Source: Penaeicola halotolerans
GTDB lineage: Bacteria > Bacteroidota > Bacteroidia > Cytophagales > Cyclobacteriaceae
Direction of reading: 5' to 3'
DNA length: 64,000 nt
Assembly: GCF_016464625.1 (NCBI RefSeq)
Contig: NZ_JAEAGO010000001.1
Coordinates: forward strand, 310,001-374,000
Below, one piece after another: positions 40,928 to 51,500 of the stretch. The translations under genes were made by a program, and so were the position numbers. Each line of letters begins with the position of its first letter. Within the stretch, counting starts at the first letter, position 1. Below the pieces are notes generated by a model. It had not been told where the DNA came from and ran no database searches. It saw nothing but the letters and a program-made list of their open reading frames with translations.

Positions 40928-41993
40928 ATGCCTTTTCAAATGGGATGACACGCTTTTCAGCAGCACTTTGGTAGGCTAGTTCGATAATTTTGATCTGCTG
41001 CAAGACATCAAGTGGCTTAATAGCTAGTGTATTTTTTGCTTGGATAGATTGGACTACATTTTCATAAAACAATCCGTAGTTTCCCATTTCACTTTTGATT
41101 TTTCGTGTATGATCTTTTTCTTCAACTAGTGTTGATAGTGTTCCCAAGTTTTCCTCATTTTCTATACCCCAGTTTTTGGTGAGGTGAGGTAGTAGTCCTT
41201 GTTTTAGCGCATTTTCTTGTGGGTCCATACCATATTTTACAAATCCGCCCTGATCTCCCAAAACAGCAAATCGAGGGAGCTGTACTTTGACTAGCATACT
41301 GGCTTTAAGTGAAACTTGGAGCCCTTCGTAATAAAGGTTGAGATTGAAATAATCTACGATAGAGGCATTTGCTCTTTGCGTACCGAGATCAGCATATATG
41401 GCATCAGGCAAACCAAATAACACAATGGCCTGATCGATCAAATGAGAACCTAGATCATAGAGTGCTCCTGAACCTGGTGTGGCCACTTCCTTCCAAGTAT
41501 TAGGTCTGAGCTCATTTCTAAAACGGTCAAATCTGCTCTCAAAAGATACAACTCTTCCTAAAACGCCACTTTCTAGGATTTTTTTAACCGTCAAAAAGTC
41601 ACTATCATATCTTCTATTTTGAAAAATAGCTAAGATCAAACCTCGCTGATGCGCTAATCTGATCAGTTCATCTGCTTCGCTCACTGTTATGGTAAAAGGC
41701 TTATCTACTACTACATGTTTGCCTGCTAGCAGTGCTTCTTTAGCAAGTTTATAGTGGGTGCTGTTTGGTGTAGCGATCACTACCAGATCGATCATAGGAT
41801 CAGATATGATATCTACAGCTTCGGCTACGATTTGTGCTTTGGGGTATCTCGTTTGAGCAATCTGTATGTTTGCTGGATTTTGTGTAGCGATTTTGTGGAG
41901 GTGTAGTCCATTTGTACAAAATATAAAAGGTGCATGAAAGACCTGTCCAGCCATACCGTACCCAATGAGTCCTACTTGAAGGGTGTTTTCCAT
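40926..41993 (-). CDS. Gfo/Idh/MocA-family oxidoreductase
   Basis: A 355-residue NAD(P)-dependent oxidoreductase. A Rossmann motif VGLIGYGMAGQVFHAPF, then IATPNSTHYKLAKEALLAGK and the family EKP-type motif as VDKPFT, then QNRRYDSDFLTVKKILESG and the C-terminal beta-sheet substrate domain with GSGALYDLGSHLIDQAI (catalytic-site His). Acts on sugars or inositol-like polyols, exact substrate unknown. Single gene with its own upstream gap. Confidence 0.9.
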   Translation of the reverse strand: MENTLQVGLIGYGMAGQVFHAPFIFCTNGLHLHKIATQNPANIQIAQTRYPKAQIVAEAVDIISDPMIDLVVIATPNSTHYKLAKEALLAGKHVVVDKPFTITVSEADELIRLAHQRGLILAIFQNRRYDSDFLTVKKILESGVLGRVVSFESRFDRFRNELRPNTWKEVATPGSGALYDLGSHLIDQAIVLFGLPDAIYADLGTQRANASIVDYFNLNLYYEGLQVSLKASMLVKVQLPRFAVLGDQGGFVKYGMDPQENALKQGLLPHLTKNWGIENEENLGTLSTLVEEKDHTRKIKSEMGNYGLFYENVVQSIQAKNTLAIKPLDVLQQIKIIELAYQSAAEKRVIPFEKA

Positions 41994-42051
41994 AAGTTTG
42001 ATTTCTATCTTGAAGTTAGTCTATCGTAGCGGATATGAAAACAGAAAGCAT

Positions 42052-42083
42052 AAAAAAACCGTGAGGCTCTCGCTCCACGGTTT
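42052..42083 (-). terminator. Terminator of the M1 peptidase gene
   Basis: Minus strand AAACCGTG, 12-nt loop, CACGGTTT followed by a T run, 20 nt after the stop codon. Confidence 0.82.
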
Positions 42084-42102
42084 AGATTTATTCAAGCTAG
42101 GC

Positions 42103-43974
42103 TTATTTCATATAAAGTTTTAAATCTGAGGATAGTTCAAAGCTATTGTTTGACCTATCTACATCAGCCATTCTGCCACTAGGATCGATCTCTACAGATT
42201 TGATTTGTCCAGCGCCTTTAGGAATGCTCAATTCATAGTATGGGTGTGTCCAAGACCATCTTTTTGCATCAACTCTCTTGATATTAGACTCTGTTGGCTT
42301 ACTGCCTCTCATGATTTCAAGAGGGATATAGTATAGCTCTTGCGTACCATCTGCATAAGTAACGACTACATCAAGTGGCATAGGCATGTCTCCTACACGC
42401 TCCAATATTAGTTTGGTCTCAGAATCAGTGGCGCGAACTTCCTTGATACCATAATCAATTGTTTTGGTAGTAAATACAAAGTATTCCTTGTACCAATCCA
42501 GTTCTATTCCTGACGTTTTTTCCATCACTCTGATGAGGTCATTGACATTTGGATGCTTAAACTTCCAAGTCTCGAAGTATCTTAACATACCTTTATCTCT
42601 ATTTTCAGCACCGATGATATATCCCAATTGTTCTAGGAAAACAGCTCCCTTAGAATAAGCTGCGGATCCATAGGCTCTGTTGGTATTGTAGTGATCAGCA
42701 TGAGTAGACATCGGCTCTTCCAATCCAGACCTAACGAGACCATAGTAACCGCCATATGAGCCTCTGTGTGGATCGTTACTTTGTGTGTTGAAAAGATCTC
42801 TCATAGCTAGGCTGGAAGCATATGAAGTGAATCCTTCGTCCATCCAAGGATATAGACTTTCATTTGACGCTAGGACACCGTGAAACCAGCTGTGTGCTAG
42901 TTCATGTACCATGACACCTACTAGGCTTCCAAGATTTCTCTCACCAGTGATGAGCGTGGACATAGGATACTCCATACCTCCATCTCCACCTTGTATAACA
43001 GAAAACTGCTTGTATGGATACTGTCCAAAGTTTTTACTCAAGAAGTCAATAGCTTTTGGTGTGTATTCTTTCAGCTTTTCCCAGTTTTCAGCTGTCTTAC
43101 TATTCTTTTGGTACAAGTGGTGTACAGTGATGCCATTTGGCATTTCTACTACGTCATGTGTGTAGTCAGGATCTGCTGCCCACATGAAGTCATGCACCAT
43201 AGGTGCTTTGAAGTGCCAGGTGAGCGTTTGACCACTTGGTCTGTTGACTGTAGAGCCTGGTTTTTCATAGCCATAGCCTATTTGCTGCGGATTTTGTAGG
43301 TAGCCAGTTCCTCCTAGGATGAAGCTTTTGTCTATCGTGATTTTCACATCAAAATCACCCCAAATACCATAGAATTCTCTACCGATGTAGGGATTTGCAT
43401 GCCATCCTTGATAGTCATAGTTGGCCATTTTAGGATACCACTGAGACATAGAATAAGCGATGCCTTCATCACTATCTCTACCAGATCTGCGTACTTGAAG
43501 AGGGACCTGACCTTTGAAGTCTAGCTCAAAAGTAGCCGATGATTTTGGCATGATAGGCTTATCCAAAGTGACTTCTAGTATAGTACCAACATGCTCATAT
43601 TGAGAGATGGCCTTACCGTTCATTTTCAAGTTAGATACTTGAAGAAATCCAATCTCTGAATCATCAAGTTTAGAGATGCGATCTCTAACTCTAGCATCTG
43701 GATCTGATATCGTTCTAGACCTTACATCCATTGCCGAGTTTGGTTGGAATGCATTGTAATAGAGATGATAAAATACTTTGTGTAAAGTATCAGGAGAGTT
43801 ATTTGTGAAAACAAGTTTTTGAGTACCTGTGTATTGGTGATTTTGGGTGTTAAGACTTACCTCCATTTGGTAATTTACCTTTTGCTGCCATCTTTCTGGC
43901 TGAGCATGAGCCACTAGTGAGGCGATGCTTAGCACTAGACTAAATGCAAAAGTCATATACATCTTTCTCTTCAT
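42103..43974 (-). CDS. M1-family zinc metallopeptidase
   Basis: A 623-residue protein with a Sec signal peptide (MKRKMYMTFAFSLVLSIASL, cleaved after HAQ). The catalytic core has GGMEYPMSTLI (substrate-binding GxMEN-like) and the zinc site MVHELAHSWFHG with the downstream Glu in LYPWMDEGFTSYASS, that is, HExxH-x18-E. Probably a periplasmic or surface-linked aminopeptidase-like enzyme. The signal peptide and single-copy context suggest peptide degradation in the envelope. Confidence 0.9.
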   Translation of the reverse strand: MKRKMYMTFAFSLVLSIASLVAHAQPERWQQKVNYQMEVSLNTQNHQYTGTQKLVFTNNSPDTLHKVFYHLYYNAFQPNSAMDVRSRTISDPDARVRDRISKLDDSEIGFLQVSNLKMNGKAISQYEHVGTILEVTLDKPIMPKSSATFELDFKGQVPLQVRRSGRDSDEGIAYSMSQWYPKMANYDYQGWHANPYIGREFYGIWGDFDVKITIDKSFILGGTGYLQNPQQIGYGYEKPGSTVNRPSGQTLTWHFKAPMVHDFMWAADPDYTHDVVEMPNGITVHHLYQKNSKTAENWEKLKEYTPKAIDFLSKNFGQYPYKQFSVIQGGDGGMEYPMSTLITGERNLGSLVGVMVHELAHSWFHGVLASNESLYPWMDEGFTSYASSLAMRDLFNTQSNDPHRGSYGGYYGLVRSGLEEPMSTHADHYNTNRAYGSAAYSKGAVFLEQLGYIIGAENRDKGMLRYFETWKFKHPNVNDLIRVMEKTSGIELDWYKEYFVFTTKTIDYGIKEVRATDSETKLILERVGDMPMPLDVVVTYADGTQELYYIPLEIMRGSKPTESNIKRVDAKRWSWTHPYYELSIPKGAGQIKSVEIDPSGRMADVDRSNNSFELSSDLKLYMK

Positions 43975-44063
43975 ATTTTTGGTGCTTGATTGAAATCACA
44001 ATTTATCCTTTAGGGGCATAAATGAAAAACCTTTGATCAAAAATATGCGTGTTTTCTGGCGAA

Positions 44064-44094
44064 ATAAAAGGCCGATCACTCCTAGCGATCGGCC
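44064..44094 (-). terminator. Hairpin terminator between the Cus locus and the M1 gene
   Basis: Minus strand GGCCGATC, 9-nt loop, GATCGGCC followed by TTTTATTT: a strong GC-rich stem that would stop transcripts arriving from the metal-efflux genes. Confidence 0.75.
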
Positions 44095-44178
44095 TCTTCA
44101 GTTAGTGGTCTAAGTGATTTCATGTCTTTAGATAATGAAATCTATAACATAAAATTAATAGAACACTTATCAATTTGA

Positions 44179-44198
44179 AATACCCAGATGTGGGTATT
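44179..44198. terminator. Additional hairpin immediately after the DUF3347 lipoprotein gene
   Basis: AATACCC, 6-nt loop, GGGTATT. A T run occurs on the plus strand only (TTGCTTTTTT), so it is a weak terminator for the minus-strand operon; the next hairpin (44064) is stronger. Confidence 0.35.
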
Positions 44199-44206
44199 TT
44201 GCTTTT

Positions 44207-44761
44207 TTAGTCAATAGTAGCAGATACGGAGCCACATCTGAGCATCTTATCCCCAAAGTACGGGTTGGCGATTTGCTCTTCTTTTGCGATCCAATAGGCA
44301 CCTGCATCATCAAATGCCATCGGGCAATACTGTAAATAAAGTGTAGCTTCGCTGACATCATAGGCTTTGGTTAGCTGAAATACCTCATCAGATAATTCAT
44401 GAAAAGTGGTTCGCTGAGCTTCTACATCTGTTTCATTAGCGATTACAAGTGCATTAGATTTGATTGAAGTAAAAGCTTCTTCACTTTCTGTGATGGCATC
44501 AGCCAGTTTCTTCGCTGCAGCTTGTGCGCTGGTAGCGTCTGTTTGTACCAAGGCATCCTTGAGGTCAAAATATAGATTTACGATAGTAGCAGCTTGCTCA
44601 TTCGCTACTTTTGGATCACCATCTGTCAGTTCTGGCATGACGCGGTGCTCGTGACCATGTGTATTTTCAGCAGTATCATTAGTCTGTTCTGTATTACCAC
44701 CACAAGCTACTATAGCCGAGATGATAAGGAATGAAAAAAAGATGTTCAGTTGATTTTTCAT
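44207..44761 (-). CDS. DUF3347-containing lipoprotein
   Basis: A 184-residue lipoprotein: signal MKNQLNIFFSFLIISAIVAC (Cys20 lipidated), a His-rich short stretch (ENTHGHEHRV), then a DUF3347 domain ending YLQYCPMAFDDAGAYWIAKE and NPYFGDKMLRCGSV. The CPM and Cys near the end are the residues repeated in the C-terminus of the CusB-like gene and likely bind copper-type metals. The true start is ATG 44761; the longer frame to 44869 lacks a signal. Last gene of the heavy-metal operon. Confidence 0.85.
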   Translation of the reverse strand: MKNQLNIFFSFLIISAIVACGGNTEQTNDTAENTHGHEHRVMPELTDGDPKVANEQAATIVNLYFDLKDALVQTDATSAQAAAKKLADAITESEEAFTSIKSNALVIANETDVEAQRTTFHELSDEVFQLTKAYDVSEATLYLQYCPMAFDDAGAYWIAKEEQIANPYFGDKMLRCGSVSATID

Positions 44762-44780
44762 GATAGATTGATTTAAGAGA

Positions 44781-45359
44781 TTACAAATTTTTAAAGTTAA
44801 AGTCGAAACTAATATCACTCCACTTGAAAGTGATCTGTCCCTCATTTTCATTGATGGCTTTAACTTCAAATGTCAGCTGTTCTACATTCTCAGTTAGTTT
44901 AGTCGGAGTGACTTGCCATCTGATGACATCATCTTTAGGGTCATATTCATCTGCTAAGTGCTGATCCCAGTTTCTATTGATGATGATAGTCCATTTGTCT
45001 TGTCCCGGTATGGTGAAAAGCGCGTATTTACCAGCTTTTATATTTGTTCCTTCGATGATGACGTCTTTGTCAAAATTAATATTGGTAGCATTATGTGCTC
45101 CTGTAGCCCAGACTTCCCCAAATGCTACTAGACCACCAAAGATGAGTCTACCTCTCACACTTGGCGCGCTGTAGGAAATATGCACGTGATTATCACCTAC
45201 GTTGGCCATAGCAGCTGTTAAAGGGCTTTTCGCTTTGGCTTGTGTAGTATCTGTCATAGGCATTTCATGTTGATGCTCCACTGGAGTTTCAGTATTTTTG
45301 GTTTGACAAGCAAAAGTCATTACCGATACTAGCGTCAGGATGATTAGTTTTTTAGTCAT
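44781..45359 (-). CDS. DUF2911 lipoprotein
   Basis: A 192-residue lipoprotein with signal MTKKLIILTLVSVMTFAC (Cys18) and a His/Met-containing spacer (PVEHQHEMPMTDTTQAK), then the DUF2911 domain: VHISYSAPSVRGRLIFGGLV, GEVWATGAHNATNINF, AGKYALFTIPGQDKWTIIIN. DUF2911 proteins are Bacteroidota beta-sandwich lipoproteins of unknown role; the placement inside a copper-type efflux operon and the His/Met leader suggest metal handling here. ATG at 45359. Confidence 0.85.
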   Translation of the reverse strand: MTKKLIILTLVSVMTFACQTKNTETPVEHQHEMPMTDTTQAKAKSPLTAAMANVGDNHVHISYSAPSVRGRLIFGGLVAFGEVWATGAHNATNINFDKDVIIEGTNIKAGKYALFTIPGQDKWTIIINRNWDQHLADEYDPKDDVIRWQVTPTKLTENVEQLTFEVKAINENEGQITFKWSDISFDFNFKNL

Positions 45360-45363
45360 GGTT

Positions 45364-47118
45364 TTAGTGTTGGTGTGTGGTTGATTGGTTAGATTGATTT
45401 GTGGTACTTCCATAAGTAGTTTGTCCTTTTTTATAAGTTTTCTTGATCTCACCGCAGGTAAGCATCTGATCCCCAAAATATGGGTTTAAAACCTCTTTTT
45501 CCTTTGTAAGCCAATAAGCTCCTTTGTTGTCAAAAGCCATCGGGCAATAGACACTATAAACCTCAGGTAACATGATGCCAAAGGTTCCTACAAGCTCTAT
45601 AAATTGCTCGGAAATAATTTCAAATGGCACTCTTTGATCTGAAATATTTTTAGCTTCTATGACTTTATTGAGCTGTTGTTTTAGGGTCATTTCTATGGAC
45701 ATCCATTGGTCGTGAGCCTCACCTTCCACAGCTTTCATAGGCACTTTTGAAAGTTCAGAGAGGGTAGCAGTCGCTGATTTTTGTGCTGCTGATACATCTG
45801 ATGCGACAAGATTTTTTTGTAAGTCAAAGTATTTTTCGGTCAGGCTCGTCAAAGACTTTTTGAATGTATCACTAACCTCTATAGTTTTGACAGCAGGCTT
45901 GTTCATCATGCTATAATGACCGTTGAGCTGGGCTGCTGCATCTATGGCAAAAGTACCATTGCTGACGATTTCCTCACCAGCCTCTAGTCCTTCTATCACC
46001 TGATAGTAGTTACCAGATAGCGGGCCTATAGTGATTTCTCTCCATTGAAAAGTTGGAGTTTCTGCATCTTGCTTTACATATACGATAGACTGCTTACCTG
46101 TCCAAAGTACTGCTGATTTTGGTATTTGCAGTTGCTTTTGTTGAGTATTGGCACTAGTACTGATTTCTCCTTCTAGAAACATTTCAGGTTTGAGTAGCTC
46201 TTCTGTATTATCAATACTTGCTCTTACGGCTACCGTTCTGGTATTTGGGTTTACCAAAGGATCTACAAAAGTGATCACACCGGTAAATGAACGACCAGGA
46301 ACAGCTGGAGTCGTGAATGAGATTTTTGAGCCTTTTTTGATCATAGGCAAGTCTGTCTCGTAGGCATCAAATATCACCCAAAGTCGCTTAAGATTGGCCA
46401 CTTCATAGAGAGGAGTGCCTGTGTTGACATAGTCTCCTTCTGAAACTAGTCTGTTGATCACGACCCCTGATCGAGTAGCTAGGATAGAAAACTGAGTACG
46501 AATCTCACCCGTCTGTATGATTTCATTGATTTGATTTTCGCTGATTTTCCATCTTCTCAATTTTTCTTTACTGGCTTCAAAAATCCCAGGGATTTGTTCA
46601 TTGCTTTTTTGGGCTTCTAGCAATTCCTTTTGTGCAGTCACGAGCTCTGGAGAGTAAATGCTGCCTAGAACATTTCCTGTACGAACAGTCTCACCTGTGA
46701 AGTTGATCAATAGTCTATCAATTCTGCCAGGGAAATTGGCAGTAATCGTTTGTCTACTGGTTTCATCGATTTGAACTTTACCAGATAGCTGTATACTCAT
46801 TGCTTGTTCACCAAGTCCGACTTTGGTTGTCTGTACATTAGCTAATGCTACAGCTTCTGCGGTCATCTCTGTGATAAATGGATCGAAGCTTGCTGTCTGA
46901 CTGCCTGCTTTGGTGAGCTCCATTCCGCATAGAGGACAGAGTCCAGGCTCATTTTGTCTGATCTGAGGGTGCATGGAGCAAGTATAAGTAGCACCTTCTT
47001 CATGCGCATGTTCAGTATGCTCGCTCATGTTTTCAGAAGAGCTGCTAAACATCCATTTGCCAAGCAATAGTCCAATCGCTAGCAAGCCAATATATATTAT
47101 CCAATTTTTATTTTTCAT
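45364..47118 (-). CDS. cusB: CusB-type efflux adaptor with fused metal-binding domains
   Basis: A 584-residue periplasmic adaptor. An N-terminal membrane anchor is followed by a heavy-metal-binding domain with C47SMH and CPLCGMEL (C61, C64, M66), preceded by a His-rich run (EHTEHAHEEG). The central HlyD/CusB fold includes GRIDRLLINFTGETVRTGNV and KISFTTPAVPGRSFTGVITF. The C-terminal ~150 residues are a DUF3347 domain (YCPMAFDNKGAYWLTKEKEV, YFGDQMLTCGE). It delivers metal to the CusA-type pump encoded upstream. The double metal-domain fusion is typical of Bacteroidota. Confidence 0.9.
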   Translation of the reverse strand: MKNKNWIIYIGLLAIGLLLGKWMFSSSSENMSEHTEHAHEEGATYTCSMHPQIRQNEPGLCPLCGMELTKAGSQTASFDPFITEMTAEAVALANVQTTKVGLGEQAMSIQLSGKVQIDETSRQTITANFPGRIDRLLINFTGETVRTGNVLGSIYSPELVTAQKELLEAQKSNEQIPGIFEASKEKLRRWKISENQINEIIQTGEIRTQFSILATRSGVVINRLVSEGDYVNTGTPLYEVANLKRLWVIFDAYETDLPMIKKGSKISFTTPAVPGRSFTGVITFVDPLVNPNTRTVAVRASIDNTEELLKPEMFLEGEISTSANTQQKQLQIPKSAVLWTGKQSIVYVKQDAETPTFQWREITIGPLSGNYYQVIEGLEAGEEIVSNGTFAIDAAAQLNGHYSMMNKPAVKTIEVSDTFKKSLTSLTEKYFDLQKNLVASDVSAAQKSATATLSELSKVPMKAVEGEAHDQWMSIEMTLKQQLNKVIEAKNISDQRVPFEIISEQFIELVGTFGIMLPEVYSVYCPMAFDNKGAYWLTKEKEVLNPYFGDQMLTCGEIKKTYKKGQTTYGSTTNQSNQSTTHQH

Positions 47119-47128
47119 GGTCGTATGA

Positions 47129-48518
47129 TTAAAGATCTATTTCGTTTGCAAGCAACATCTCTAGGGCTGACTTGATCTGCCAATGTTGTGTGACTGTAGT
47201 ATTTTGTTTGATTTGATAATCTAAAAGCTCTCTTTGGATCTCTAGTATTTCATCGAATCCAACACCTTCACTGATGTAGCTGCTGAGCATGACTTCATAA
47301 GTCTTTTCAGCCAGTTTGTATTGAGCATTGTACAGTTCGTGGTCTCTTTCTAAATTATTTAATTCAGTACTGTATTGTTGCCACTGTACCTCGAGTAGTC
47401 CTTTCGTATTATTGATGTCTTGTTCTATAGCTTGTTGTTTATACTTAGCTTGATTGGACATGGCTTTGTATTTTCCTCTAAATATGGGAAGAGAGAGGGT
47501 TGCCATTGGCATGATCATGTTTTCACCACCCATTTCCATATTGTTTTCCATTCTAGGACTTAAGATCATGTAGTTGAGACCTAATCCAAACATAGGTCTA
47601 CCAGCATATTTTGCCATTTCTTCTTGTTTCAAGGTGGCTTCTTGCTCAGCTTCAAGCATGTTGATCATAGGGTTGTTTGACCAATCTACTTCAGAAGCAA
47701 ATAGTGGACTGATTGATAAGTCATCTGTCAAATCAATAGGTGTAGACAAAGGTCTATCCATGAGTTGGTTAAGCTTTGCCACAGAAGGACTACGTTCAGC
47801 CTTGAGTTTATCTATGGTGTTTTGAATGCGCATCTTTTCTATGTTGATTCTATAGATTTCTGCTAAGCCTTTTTGAGCCATGCCAGTAGAGGACATAGAG
47901 GATTCGGACATTTGATTAGAAGTAGTAGCTTTTTGATCAGTGCCCCCCCATATTAGACATGCTTCCACCAGATTTTTTAGAGTCTTGATTCATGTTGGAA
48001 GCTCTTTTTTGGGTAACGGCACTGCCACTTTCACCTTCGTATTTGGTGACAGCCACTCTTTCTATAGTCTCAAGTAATGCGAGATTTTTTTCATTGAATG
48101 AGATCTCTTTCTCTATCCTGTAGAGTTCGTAGTAAGCTGTTTTAACTTGAAAGTAAAGCTCATTTTTGTTATTTCTAAAGGCTTCATAATTAGCTCTAGC
48201 CATAGCTGCCGCTTCACTTTTTTGTGTTTTGAGCATACCAAACCAAGGGAACATCTGCATGATGGACACTTGTCCTCGCTGATTGCCCATGAGTATCTCC
48301 ATTGGTTGTATGAAATAGCCAAAGGTGAGCTCTGGATCTGGCAGGGCTCCCACTTGAGGCACTTGCTCTAAGCTAGCCATGTATCTATCAAAACTAGCTT
48401 TTAGTTGTGGGTTGTTTTCGGCAGTCTGCTTTAGATAGTCTTGTAACTTACTGTCTTGAGCATAAGCTGACAGCATTCCCACGCCTATACAAATGATTAA
48501 TAAAATGTGTTTTTTCAT
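47129..48518 (-). pseudogene. TolC/CusC-like outer membrane protein, frame broken at a G7 tract
   Basis: Two frames on the same strand make one gene. The first (47937-48518) begins with a signal peptide (MKKHILLIICIGVGMLSAYA) and TolC repeat 1, ending NMNQDSKKSGGSMSNMGGH-stop. The second (from about 47949 to 47129) continues TDQKATTSNQMSESSMSSTG and the rest of the TolC fold (DRPLSTPIDLTDDLSISPLF, LGLNYMILSPRMENNMEMGG). Removing one G from the run of seven (47943-47949) joins them in frame to about 460 residues, normal for the family. The break lies in a Met/Ser-rich loop. It may be slippage-switched, a true mutation or a sequencing error. Confidence 0.82.
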
Positions 48519-48522
48519 GACT

Positions 48523-51500
48523 TTATGATTGTGTAAACACTTGATCGTCTTGACGTACTTTTCTCTCTGCCCATAACGAATAGAGCACAGGTACTATGAA
48601 TAGTGATATCAATGCTACAGCCATACCTCCAAAAGTCGGTATCGCCATAGGGATCATGATATCTGAGCCTCTACCAGAAGATGTTAGTACAGGAAGTAGT
48701 GCTAGTAAGGTAGTCGCAGTAGTCATCAGACATGGTCTGATACGCTTCATCCCCGCTTCTAGTACAGCTTTTCGAACTTCTTTTCTACTTGTAGGCTCGA
48801 ATTTTTCAAAGCTTTGCTTCAGATAAGTTCCCATCACGACTCCATCATCCGTAGCGATGCCAAAAAGTGCTATGAAGCCTACCCAGACTGCCACACTGAG
48901 ATTTACGGTGCCGATTTGAAAGAGAGACTGCATATCTGTACCGAGTATGGAAAAGTTTAGAAACCATGACTGATCATATAGCCAGAGCATCAAAAATCCC
49001 CCCGAAAATGCCATGGCAATCGCAGTGAAAATCATCAAAGCTGTAGAGACAGATTTGAACTGGAAGTATAAGATCAAAAAGATCACAATCAAGCAAATAG
49101 GAATCACAAAAGCCAATCTAGCTTCTGCTCTTACTTGATTTTCATAACTTCCTGAAAACTGATAGCTGACACCATTCGGAATCTTTAGTTCTCCATTTTC
49201 TATTTTCTCATCGAGATATCTTTTTGCAGACTCTACTACAGCTACTTCCGATTCACCCACTTTCTTGTCAAAGAGCACATAGCCTACCAAGAATGTGTTT
49301 TCTCCACGGATCATCGCTGGACCAGGCGTAAAGTTGATTTCAGCTAGCTGACCCAATGGAATTTGAGTTCCATATGGAGTGCTTACAAGCATTTCTCTGA
49401 TAGTATTAGGATCTTCGCGATATGCTCTAGCGTATCTAGCTCTGATCGGGAATCGCTCTCTACCTTCTACAGTTGTACTGAGCGTCATACCACCCAATGC
49501 CATTTCTAGATATTCTTGAACTTCTTTGATACTCAATCCATGTCTTGCGAGCTGTCTACGATCCCACTCGATCTCTAGATAGGGTTTACCAAGTGATCTA
49601 TCGGCAAATACTGCTTCGGCTTTGACGCTTGGAACCTCTTTGAGCACTTTCTCTAATGCTAAGCTGAAGGATTCGATACTTTCTAAGTCAGCTCCAAATA
49701 CTTTGATACCCATAGGAGCACGCATGCCAGTTTGGAGCATCACCAATCGAGTTTCTATAGGTTGTAGTTTCGGAGCAGAAGTGACACCAGGTATATTGGT
49801 ATTCGTAACTATTTCATTCCAAATGTCATCTGGCGATTTGATATGTTCTCTCCATTGTCTGAAGTATTCTCCATTAGGATCCGGTATGAGTTCCCCATTT
49901 TCATCTTTACTAAAGTCCCCATTTTCATCTGTGGCGAATCGGAGTTTCTTTCCATTTTCATCTGTGATGTATTCAGACTTGTAATTGATGATATTCTCGT
50001 ACATGGACATAGGAGCCGGGTCCAGTGCGGTCTCAGCTCTGCCAGCTTTTCCAACTACCATATCTACTTCAGGGATAGCTGTGACAGCCATATCTAATCT
50101 TTTCACAGTTTCCATATTGGCTTCTACCCCTGCGTGAGGCATGGAGGTAGGCATGAGGAGAAATGAACCTTCATCTAGGGCTGGCATGAATTCCTCTCCA
50201 AGACCCGGAAATGTATGTGTAAGATTGCTCCAGAGAGCATTTGTTCTGACATTGATTCCCAAGTAGTCAAAGCCAGTCGCGATAAAACCGAAAACCTGAC
50301 CAAAGCCTAGCCAGATATTCAATCCGAGCAATATAATGACCGCTGGCAAGAGCAAAAACTTCTTTTTGTTATCTAAGCACCAAGTGAGAAGCGTAGGGTA
50401 TAGCTTGATGAATCCTTGAAAGAGTAGGAGCGTCCCACCTACGATCAGCGCGATGAATAGAAAATTGATCACAAGACTATTGCTCACACCCAATGGTCTC
50501 CACACTTCAGCTAAGAGCCAGCTGATGGAGGCTGAGGCGATAAGGACTAGTGCTAATGAATGGTATCTATTCCAGTTTTTGACTTCATAAATCTGTAATA
50601 AATTATTGGAAGCTAGTGCTAATAAGACGATTCCAGCGAGCCATTGACTAAAGATAAGCGCAATCAAACCCAGTGCAACAAGGCCGAAATTGATCCACTT
50701 TCGCTGATTTTCACTGGCTTTCTTTTGTCCTAAAACCCAATGGGCAAAAGCAGGCATGATCAATAATGTAAAGATCAAAGCGGCAATCAAAGCAAAGGTT
50801 TTAGTATATGCTAATGGACCAAAGAGTTTGCCTTCTGCCGCTTGCAAAGTAAATACAGGTAAGAAACTGATGATAGTCGTACTCACCGCTGTGATGATCG
50901 CACCAGCTACTTCAGTAGTAGCCTCATAGATTACCTGCAACTTTGGCTTTTGTTCATCAGCTGATTCCAAGTGTTGCAAGATGTTTTCATTGAGGATGAT
51001 CCCCAGATCCACCATAGTACCTATGGCGATTGCTATGCCTGAGAGCGCTACGATATTAGCATCTACATCAAAATATTTCATAAAGATGAAACACATGATC
51101 ACAGCAATCGGCAACAGAGCTGAGATGAGTAAAGATGCCCTCAGGTTATATACCATCACGATGATCACGATGATGGTAATGAGAATCTGTAGATTGATCG
51201 CTTCTGCTAGAGTACCGAGTGTCTCATAGATCAAACCAGTCCTGTCATAGAATGGTACAATGGTCACTTTAGATTCACGACCATCTGCCAGAGTTTTGCT
51301 AGGCAATCCCTGAGAGATCTCTTCTATTTTGGCTTTGACATTATTGATTACCTCTAGAGGATTGTCTCCATATCTTGCGATCACCACACCTCCGACAGCT
51401 TCTGCACCATCTTTGTCCAATATAGCTCGCTCTGCACGGCTGGCAGGACCATAGGTGACACGGGCGATATCCTTGATTTTTAATGGGACATTATCCGCCA

